Positions 1 through 5,411 of a stretch of 17,824 bases of DNA are shown here, one piece after another. Numbering within the stretch: position 1 is the stretch's first letter; the number at the start of each line of letters is the position of its first letter. This DNA is from Bacteroidota bacterium. GTDB lineage: Bacteria > Bacteroidota > Bacteroidia > Flavobacteriales > Flavobacteriaceae. The position numbers were made by a program, and so were the translations under genes. The stretch spans positions 1-17,824 of the forward strand of contig JAEWLN010000022.1 in the NCBI GenBank assembly GCA_023457535.1, given 5' to 3'. The notes below the pieces were generated by a model that saw nothing but the letters and a program-made list of their open reading frames with translations, did not search any database and was not told the DNA's origin.

Positions 1-1269
1 GCCTTGTTTATCAAAGTGGTTGCCGAATCGGAAAAAGGCACGCACATCAAAATTCCGATCAACGACGCCGAAGGGACCGCCGAGAGCAATTACATCCATT
101 TCATTACGGCGCAGGAAAAATTCAACCTCAAAAAAGGCATCGTCCAAAAACGCGATTACAACGGGCTCGAACTCGAATTTGACTTCGACATCACGCCCGA
201 TGCGGACATTGAGGTCATTCTCGACCGCAATTCGGGCCACGGCATGAAAGGCAAAGGATTCGGATCGCTTTTGTTCAAGATCAACACGCTCGGCGACTTC
301 AACATGTGGGGCGATTTCCAGGCCTATGAAGGAACCTATAACTTCAGGTACGGCGGGCTGATCAACAAAAAGTTCGACGTCAAAAAAGGCGGCTCGATCA
401 CCTGGGAAGGCGACCCGATGCGCGCGGTGCTCAACCTTGAAGCTGTTTACCGTACCACGGCCAATCCGGCGGTATTGCTCGAGAACCCGTCGTTCAACCG
501 CAAAGTGCCTACAGAGGTGGTCATCGGGCTCAAAGGCAATCTGGCAAGTCCGGAGCCTAATTTTGACATTAATTTCCCGACGGTTTCCTCGGTACTCAAA
601 TCGGAGATCCAAACCAAGCTTGACGACAAGGACATCCGCCAGAAGCAGGCCCTTGTGTTGCTCTCCACCGGCGGTTTCCTGAGCGCCGAAGGGGTCAACC
701 AGTCGTCGATTGCAAACAATTTGTACGAAAAATTCAGTGATATTTTTGGCGATGTGTTTTCTGACCAGGACGACAAAATCAAAATTGGCGTGGACGTCGT
801 GGCCGCAGACCGGACTCCGGGCGCTGAAGCTGACGGCAGGGTAGGTGTGACGGTTTCCACCAAAGTATCGGAGCGCATTACGATCAACGGCAAACTGGGC
901 GTTCCCGTGGGCGGCATCAATGAATCGGCCGTGGTGGGCGATGTAGAGGTACAATACCGCGTCAATGAAGACGGAACGATGAACCTGCGCGTGTTCAACC
1001 GCGAGAACGACATTAATTATATTGGTGAAGGCATCGGCTACACGCAAGGGATCGGCGTGAATTATGAAGTCGATTTCAACACGTTTGCGCAACTCATCAG
1101 CAAATTGTTCAAAGGGCAAAAAATAGAAGTCGAGAAAAAACCTACTTTACTTGTGCCCGATTCTGAAATCCCGAATTATATTGACACCCAAACCGAAACG
1201 CCAAAGGAGAAAAAGGAGCAGAAAGAGGACCTCAAAAAAGATGAGGAAGCTGTACCGGAGGAGGATTGA
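1..1269 (+). CDS. tamB: TamB-like translocation/assembly module protein, C-terminal part (5' end outside window)
   Basis: The frame is open from base 1 and ends at TGA 1267-1269, so this is the last 422 residues of a much larger protein; a TTG at 4 is not a credible start. The visible part fits the TamB/DUF490 C-terminal domain. It is a chain of short beta-strand repeats with statements such as LEAVYRTTANP, NFDINFPTVSSVLKSEIQ and ALVLLSTGGFLS, followed by VDVVAADRTPGAEADGRVGVTVSTKVS-like strands typical of the domain's end. TamB proteins are inner-membrane-anchored periplasmic beta-helical proteins that work with an outer-membrane TamA/BamA-type partner in outer-membrane protein insertion or lipid transport. 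No partner gene is visible. The last 35 residues are a Lys/Glu-rich, probably disordered tail, common in Bacteroidota homologues. Family assignment is firm; the exact cargo is not known from the sequence. Confidence 0.88.
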   Translation, partial: ALFIKVVAESEKGTHIKIPINDAEGTAESNYIHFITAQEKFNLKKGIVQKRDYNGLELEFDFDITPDADIEVILDRNSGHGMKGKGFGSLLFKINTLGDFNMWGDFQAYEGTYNFRYGGLINKKFDVKKGGSITWEGDPMRAVLNLEAVYRTTANPAVLLENPSFNRKVPTEVVIGLKGNLASPEPNFDINFPTVSSVLKSEIQTKLDDKDIRQKQALVLLSTGGFLSAEGVNQSSIANNLYEKFSDIFGDVFSDQDDKIKIGVDVVAADRTPGAEADGRVGVTVSTKVSERITINGKLGVPVGGINESAVVGDVEVQYRVNEDGTMNLRVFNRENDINYIGEGIGYTQGIGVNYEVDFNTFAQLISKLFKGQKIEVEKKPTLLVPDSEIPNYIDTQTETPKEKKEQKEDLKKDEEAVPEED

Positions 1270-1462
1270 GCTCAAAACAAAGTGTAAAAACTACGGCAGC
1301 CGGACCTTAAAGCTATTTGTGCCTGCAGTCGTTTTGCCAAAACTTCTTGTATGTCGCGCCTGTCACCACAAACTTTTCAACGAAAACGTTTGAATTTCTA
1401 ATATTTTGCCAAACTATTAAAAACCATAGGAAAGAACTCAATGGCGTTTGTTAAATTTACAT

Positions 1463-1474
1463 TTTAATTGTCAA
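1463..1474 (+). promoter_or_regulatory. 12-base leader word shared with the amidase gene
   Basis: TTTAATTGTCAA ends 3 bases before the pfkA ATG. The identical word ends 1 base before the amidase ATG at 8218. Both are preceded by A/T-rich sequence with imperfect TAnnTTT words. It may mark the end of a promoter and a very short leader, but no good TTTG -33 box is seen at the right distance. Confidence 0.25.
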
Positions 1475-1477
1475 AAT

Positions 1478-2464
1478 ATGTCAAAAACGATAAAAAAGAT
1501 TGGCGTGCTGACTTCGGGCGGAGATGCTCCCGGAATGAACGCCGCCATCCGATCGGTCGTTAGGACGTGCGCTTACCACAACCTCGAATGTATCGGGATT
1601 TACCGCGGCTACCAGGGAATGATCGAAGGTGATTTCAAGGAAATGGGTCCGCGCAGCGTCAACAACATCGTCAACAAAGGCGGAACCATCTTAAAGTCTG
1701 CCCGTTCCAAAGATTTTACCACACCTGAAGGCCGCCAAAAAGCGCACGACCACCTCGTTAAAGCAGGCGTTGACGCACTCGTGGTCATTGGCGGCGACGG
1801 AACTTTCACCGGCGCCGAAGTGTTCAACAAAGAATACGGATTTCCGGTCATGGGTATTCCCGGAACGATCGACAACGATATCTTCGGGACCAGTCATACG
1901 CTGGGTTACGACACGGCGCTCAACACCGTCATTGAAGTCATCGACAAGATCCGCGATACGGCTTCGTCGCACAACCGGCTCTTTTTTGTGGAGGTCATGG
2001 GGCGCGACGCCGGGCACATCGCGCTCAACGCCGGTATTGGTGCAGGGGCCGAGGAGATCCTGATCCCGGAAGAAGATCTTGGGCTGGACCGTTTGCTCGA
2101 ATCACTCAAAAAGTCGAAAGCATCGGGCAAGTCATCAAGCATCGTCGTGATCGCGGAAGGCGACAAAATCGGTAAAAACGTATTTGAGCTTAAGGATTAT
2201 GTCGAGACGCACATGCCTGAATATGACGTACGCGTATCGGTGCTGGGCCACATGCAGCGCGGCGGATCGCCTTCGTGCTTTGACCGCGTGCTCGCGAGCC
2301 GTTTGGGCGTCAAGGCCGTCGAATCGATACTGGAAGGCAAATCGAATTACATGGTGGGCATCCTCGGCGATAAAATCACGCTCACCCCGCTGGAACAGGC
2401 CATCAAAGGACATTCGGAGATCGACCGTGAATTGTTGCGCGTTTCCGATATCATGACGACGTAG
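1478..2464 (+). CDS. pfkA: ATP-dependent 6-phosphofructokinase
   Basis: This enzyme phosphorylates fructose 6-phosphate to fructose 1,6-bisphosphate, the committed step of glycolysis, in the cytoplasm. The ATG at 1478 gives 328 residues beginning MSKTIKKIGVLTSGGD, close to the roughly 320 of bacterial PfkA. An in-frame TTG at 1448 would add ten residues with no family support. Visible motifs are the N-terminal TSGGDAPGMN phosphate-binding loop (12-21), GGDGT (105-109), PGTIDND with the catalytic base D132 (128-134), MGR (174-176) and GHMQRGG (257-263). Gly108 rather than Asp after GGD indicates ATP use rather than pyrophosphate. The gene lies 208 bases after tamB and 163 bases before gapA on the same strand, so the two glycolytic genes may be co-transcribed. 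A period-7 repeat begins 3 bases after its stop codon. Confidence 0.96.
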   Translation: MSKTIKKIGVLTSGGDAPGMNAAIRSVVRTCAYHNLECIGIYRGYQGMIEGDFKEMGPRSVNNIVNKGGTILKSARSKDFTTPEGRQKAHDHLVKAGVDALVVIGGDGTFTGAEVFNKEYGFPVMGIPGTIDNDIFGTSHTLGYDTALNTVIEVIDKIRDTASSHNRLFFVEVMGRDAGHIALNAGIGAGAEEILIPEEDLGLDRLLESLKKSKASGKSSSIVVIAEGDKIGKNVFELKDYVETHMPEYDVRVSVLGHMQRGGSPSCFDRVLASRLGVKAVESILEGKSNYMVGILGDKITLTPLEQAIKGHSEIDRELLRVSDIMTT

Positions 2465-2467
2465 AAT

Positions 2468-2509
2468 GTTTAAAGTTCAAAGTTCAAAGTTTAAAGTTCA
2501 AAGTTCAAA
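2468..2509 (+). repeat. Perfect period-7 tandem repeat, six units
   Basis: Six 7-base units run without interruption: GTTTAAA, GTTCAAA, GTTCAAA, GTTTAAA, GTTCAAA, GTTCAAA. They begin three bases after the pfkA stop codon. A short reversed-complement version (CCTTAAAC) follows at about 2533-2547, so RNA through here could fold weakly. Related units occur at 5352-5379 and 11727-11754. Confidence 0.9.
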
Positions 2510-2627
2510 AGTTACTGTATACGAGACCCAACCTTAAACCTTAAACTTCCAAGCATTAAATAAAAAATTAACCCGAAACGGGAAATGATCGTGAGGCATT
2601 TCATTTCTGTTTCCAAAAACAACCATA

Positions 2628-3632
2628 ATGTCAAAAGTTAAATTAGCAATCAACGGTTTTGGCCGCATCGGACGCATCGTCCTGCGCGAAACCATGAACA
2701 GGGATAACGTAGAAGTCGTCGCGATCAACGATTTGCTCGACGTCAACCACCTTGCTTACTTGCTCAAATACGACTCGGTTCACGGGCGTTTCAACGGCAA
2801 GGTCGAAGTGAAGGACGCAAAATTGTATGTCAATGACCGCCACATCCGCACCACGGCAGAGAAAGACCCTTCGACACTCAAATGGGACGAAGTAGGCGCC
2901 GATATCGTAGCAGAATGTACCGGTATTTTTACTGACCTGGCCAAAGCGCAGGCACACATTGACGGCGGCGCGAAAAAGGTGGTCATCTCTGCACCATCTG
3001 CAGATGCACCCATGTTCGTCATGGGCGTCAACCACACGCAAATGACAGCGTCGGACACCATCGTATCGAATGCCTCGTGCACGACCAATTGTCTTGCGCC
3101 ACTGGCCAAAGTGCTTCACGACGAATTCGGGATCGTAGAAGGCCTGATGACCACGATCCACGCAACCACGGCCACGCAACTCACCGTAGACGGCCCGTCC
3201 AAGAAAGATTTCCGTGGCGGACGCGCGGCGCTTTTGAACATCATCCCGGCATCGACCGGCGCGGCCAAAGCGGTAGGAAAGGTCATTCCGGAGCTCAACG
3301 GCAAACTCACCGGCATGTCCATGCGCGTACCCAACGCCGACGTTTCTGCGGTCGATCTCACGGTCAAGCTTGCCAGGGAAACTTCGTACGACGACATCAT
3401 GAAAACACTTAAAGCCGCATCGCAAGGCGCCTACAACGGCATCATCGGCTATACTGAGGACGATGTGGTGTCGCAGGATTTCATCGGTGATCCCCGCACG
3501 TCAATCATCGACGCAAAGGCTGGCATCGGGCTCAATTCGACGTTCTTCAAGATCGTTTCGTGGTATGATAACGAGTATGGCTATTCCAGCAAACTGATCG
3601 ATCTGGCCGTACACGCGGCGGGTTTAAAATAA
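2628..3632 (+). CDS. gapA: Type I glyceraldehyde-3-phosphate dehydrogenase
   Basis: The enzyme oxidises glyceraldehyde 3-phosphate to 1,3-bisphosphoglycerate with NAD+ and phosphate in glycolysis. The 334 residues match the family length and the ATG at 2628 gives the standard start MSKVKLAINGFGRIGR. Residues 8-14 carry the NGFGRIG Rossmann loop. Asp35 in AIND suggests NAD rather than NADP preference. SNASCTTNC (147-155) holds the catalytic Cys151, TTIHAT holds the partner His178, and WYDNEYGY lies near the C-terminus. It follows pfkA by 163 bases; that gap holds a period-7 repeat and a small stem-loop (GAAATG 2582-2587 against CATTTC 2597-2602) in the leader. A strong intrinsic terminator starts 6 bases after the stop, so it ends a transcript. 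Confidence 0.97.
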   Translation: MSKVKLAINGFGRIGRIVLRETMNRDNVEVVAINDLLDVNHLAYLLKYDSVHGRFNGKVEVKDAKLYVNDRHIRTTAEKDPSTLKWDEVGADIVAECTGIFTDLAKAQAHIDGGAKKVVISAPSADAPMFVMGVNHTQMTASDTIVSNASCTTNCLAPLAKVLHDEFGIVEGLMTTIHATTATQLTVDGPSKKDFRGGRAALLNIIPASTGAAKAVGKVIPELNGKLTGMSMRVPNADVSAVDLTVKLARETSYDDIMKTLKAASQGAYNGIIGYTEDDVVSQDFIGDPRTSIIDAKAGIGLNSTFFKIVSWYDNEYGYSSKLIDLAVHAAGLK

Positions 3633-3638
3633 TTAGGT

Positions 3639-3679
3639 AAATCCTGTCGGGCATTCCGGCGGGATTTTTATTTTTTTTG
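3639..3679 (+). terminator. Intrinsic terminator after gapA
   Basis: A 12-base-pair stem pairs 3639-3650 (AAATCCTGTCGG) with 3656-3667 (CCGGCGGGATTT), with two G-T wobbles and a 5-base loop GCATT. A long T-run follows to 3678. Its position just after the gapA stop and its strength make it a confident call. Confidence 0.92.
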
Positions 3680-3702
3680 TCGGTCCCAATCCGTTTACTT
3701 TG
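3676..3702 (+). promoter_or_regulatory. Possible Bacteroidota-type promoter upstream of the sugar kinase gene
   Basis: TTTG at 3676-3679 is followed after 16 bases by TACTTTG at 3696-3702. The flavobacterial consensus is TTTG, about 17-23 bases, then TAnnTTTG. The spacer and the -7 box are each one base short, and the resulting leader would be over 200 bases, so the call is weak. Confidence 0.2.
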
Positions 3703-3753
3703 GGCTGATTTTCAGGAGCGATCGCTTCGAGCAGTTCCGGGTAATTTTTATTT

Positions 3754-3837
3754 GGAGCTTGATCCCGCTGTACGCTGTATCTTTTACGCGCAAAAGCCGC
3801 GCAAAAGGATGCCGCTGCCAATCGGGGCTAGGGCAAC
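3754..3837. repeat. Imperfect palindromic intergenic element, copy 1
   Basis: This non-coding block has nested inverted symmetry. The inner stem pairs ATCTTTTACGCG (3779-3790) with CGCGCAAAAGGAT (3798-3810), allowing one bulge and one mismatch, around a 7-base loop. Outer bases CCCG (3764-3767) can pair with CGGG (3823-3826). Its left arm, read on the minus strand (3785 to 3763), shares AAAAG, AGCG, ACAGC and a final GA in the same order with 16782-16804. From memory, similar blocks flanked by GGAGCT and ATCGGGGCTAGGGC are scattered in Flavobacterium genomes. No transposase or coding sequence is associated. Confidence 0.6.
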
Positions 3838-3924
3838 CGGTAACCCAAATGTGTCCGGGATTCAAACAAACCAACCCACCCGGGGCGCTGCCGGATGATC
3901 GCGCATCGGAATAAAACAAAACCA

Positions 3925-4776
3925 ATGAAATTACTCGTAGACAGCGGATCCACCAAAGCAGACTGGATTTCAATCGACGAAAACGGCAAAGTGCTGTTCA
4001 CCACGCAATCGCTGGGCCTGAACCCCGAGGTACTCGATAAGGAAGAAGTCATCGCGCGGCTCAATGACAAGTTTGACATCTCACACAACAGAAAAAGCGT
4101 GAGCCATTTGTATTTTTATGGCGCCGGCTGCGGTACGGAGCGCATGCGCAACTTTTTGGGCGGCATTTTCCAGGAATATTTCCCCAATGCGGTCGTCAGC
4201 GTGCATGAAGATACCTATGCAGCCGTTTACGCCACCACGCCCAAAGGCGAACAGGCCATAGTGGCTATTTTAGGCACCGGATCGAACTGCAGTTATTTTG
4301 ACGGCACAGTGCTGCACCAAAAAGTAGATTCACTCGGTTACATTGCGATGGACGATTGCAGCGGCAACCAGTTCGGGCGCCATTTGATCCGTGGGTATTA
4401 TTTCAACAAAATGCCAAAAGACCTGGCTTTGGAATTTGAAAAAGAATACAACCTCGATGCGGATTTCATCAAGCACAACCTGTACAAAGAACCCAACCCG
4501 AATGCGTATCTGGCTACATTCGCCAAATTTCTGATCCAGCACAAAGACCATGAATTCTGTAAAAAGATCATCAAGGCTTGCATGGAAGATTTTGTCGAGC
4601 TATACATCAAACAATACGACAACCACCGCGATGTGCCGGTGCATTTTATCGGGTCGATTGCGTTTTACCTGCGCGATGAACTCGAGAATGTGCTGCGCGG
4701 GCATGGAATCAAAATCGGGAACGTTTTGCGGCGTCCCATCGACGGGTTGATCCAGTATCATTCGATCAACAAATAA
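3925..4776 (+). CDS. BadF/BadG/BcrA-type ATPase, probable N-acetylglucosamine kinase
   Basis: The product is a 283-residue member of the ASKHA sugar-kinase fold, close to N-acetylglucosamine kinases that make GlcNAc 6-phosphate from free GlcNAc in the cytoplasm. It begins MKLLVDSGSTKADW, whose DSGSTKADW (6-14) is the first phosphate-binding loop. ILGTGSN (115-121) is the second, HEDTYAA with Asp96 lies where a catalytic aspartate is expected, and FIGSIAFY (241-248) matches the adenosine motif. The ATG at 3925 is preferred over the in-frame ATG at 3895, which only adds a basic stretch outside the family. It lies 292 bases after gapA, beyond a terminator and a palindromic element, so it is probably transcribed separately. 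The link to glycolysis and cell-wall amino-sugar recycling is inferred; the substrate is not proven. Confidence 0.85.
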   Translation: MKLLVDSGSTKADWISIDENGKVLFTTQSLGLNPEVLDKEEVIARLNDKFDISHNRKSVSHLYFYGAGCGTERMRNFLGGIFQEYFPNAVVSVHEDTYAAVYATTPKGEQAIVAILGTGSNCSYFDGTVLHQKVDSLGYIAMDDCSGNQFGRHLIRGYYFNKMPKDLALEFEKEYNLDADFIKHNLYKEPNPNAYLATFAKFLIQHKDHEFCKKIIKACMEDFVELYIKQYDNHRDVPVHFIGSIAFYLRDELENVLRGHGIKIGNVLRRPIDGLIQYHSINK

Positions 4777-4782
4777 TTTATC

Positions 4783-4816
4783 AAAAAGGTTCGGCAAACG
4801 CTGAACCTTTTTTTTT
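4783..4816. terminator. Intrinsic terminator between convergent genes
   Basis: A 13-base-pair stem pairs AAAAAGGTTCGGC (4783-4795) with GCTGAACCTTTTT (4800-4812), with one G-T wobble and loop AAAC. Nine Ts end at 4816. The leading A-run would act as a T-run on the other strand, so it could stop both the kinase gene and the opposing ridA transcript. Confidence 0.92.
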
Positions 4817-4848
4817 ATAGCTACGGCGTTACAGCGACAATTGTTATT

Positions 4849-4944
4849 TTAAAGCATGCAAAATTTGCCTGCTTTGCCAAAACGTAAATTAAACGGCAGC
4901 GTAATTCCAAAATTGATGTAAACGCCTTCGATAATCCAGCAGGA
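4849..4944 (-). pseudogene. Possible C-terminal remnant of a beta-barrel protein gene
   Basis: Read on the minus strand just downstream of ridA, this stretch encodes 31 residues and a TAA, including EGVYINFGITLPFNLRFG. That alternation of polar and hydrophobic residues ending near the C-terminus looks like the last strand of an outer-membrane protein. There is no start codon, and the frame is closed by TGA just upstream inside the ridA end. It could be a decayed gene tail or chance. Confidence 0.22.
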
Positions 4945-4945
4945 T

Positions 4946-5326
4946 TTACTTCATCGCCACCATCGATATCTCAACATCGACGCCTTTGGGCAAACCGGCT
5001 ACTTCAACGGTTTCGCGTGCAGGCGCGCCGGCTTCATCAAAGTAGCGGCCGTAGATTTCGTTGACTTTGGCAAAATTCCCCATATCGGTCAGGAAAATAG
5101 AGGTTTTAACCACGTTGGCGAACGTCATGCCGGCCGCTTCCAACACGGCTTGCAGGTTTTTCATGACTTGCTCGGCCTCAGTCTCAACGCTGTCGGTGAG
5201 CAGTTCGCCGGTTTGCGGATCGATCGCGATTTGCCCCGAAGTGTACAAAGTATTTCCAAAAAGAACCGCCTGGCTGTAAGGGCCTATGGGGTTGGGGGCC
5301 TGGGTGGTGTAGATGATTTTTTTCAC
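4946..5326 (-). CDS. ridA: RidA family enamine/imine deaminase
   Basis: RidA proteins are small cytoplasmic trimers that hydrolyse reactive 2-aminoacrylate-type enamines/imines to 2-keto acids, protecting PLP enzymes. From the GTG at 5326 the product has 126 residues, the usual RidA length, beginning with KKIIYTTQAPNPIGPYSQ after the initiator. The open frame runs further upstream but that extension has no family resemblance. Family marks are IGPYSQAV (14-21), YTSGQIAID (28-36), Arg104 in APARETVEV, which binds the keto-acid carboxylate, and Glu119 in VEIS near the C-terminus. It follows lptD on the same strand after 85 bases, so the two may share a transcript. The GTG start and a leader that is almost free of G (coding strand) are mildly unusual. 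Confidence 0.95.
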   Translation of the reverse strand: MKKIIYTTQAPNPIGPYSQAVLFGNTLYTSGQIAIDPQTGELLTDSVETEAEQVMKNLQAVLEAAGMTFANVVKTSIFLTDMGNFAKVNEIYGRYFDEAGAPARETVEVAGLPKGVDVEISMVAMK

Positions 5327-5351
5327 GGAGGTTGGGTTGGTTAGGGGAGAA

Positions 5352-5379
5352 GGTTGAAGTTTAAAGTTTAAGGTTGTGC
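5352..5379. repeat. Short period-7 repeat between lptD and ridA
   Basis: Units GGTTGAA, GTTTAAA, GTTTAAG and GTTGTGC follow one another on the plus strand. The middle two match the pfkA-downstream repeat. It lies downstream of the lptD stop, in opposite orientation to that gene. Confidence 0.6.
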
Positions 5380-5411
5380 GATGCGGGCAATTAAAATCCG
5401 ATGGCCCGCGT

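Noticed and set aside
1441..1467. Tiny upstream frame ATG to TAA (MAFVKFTF) just before pfkA
   Set aside because: Eight codons with no evidence of translation, overlapping the probable promoter/leader; likely chance.
2643..3425. A 260-codon minus-strand open frame opposite gapA
   Set aside because: It lies wholly inside gapA, whose identity is certain, and its translation resembles no family.
3717..3726. Perfect 10-base palindrome AGCGATCGCT
   Set aside because: Single short palindrome containing a common restriction-type site; no second copy seen, so no functional claim.
3677..3898. A 73-codon plus-strand frame in the gapA-kinase gap
   Set aside because: It runs across a terminator tail and the palindromic element, has no family resemblance and no conserved pattern.
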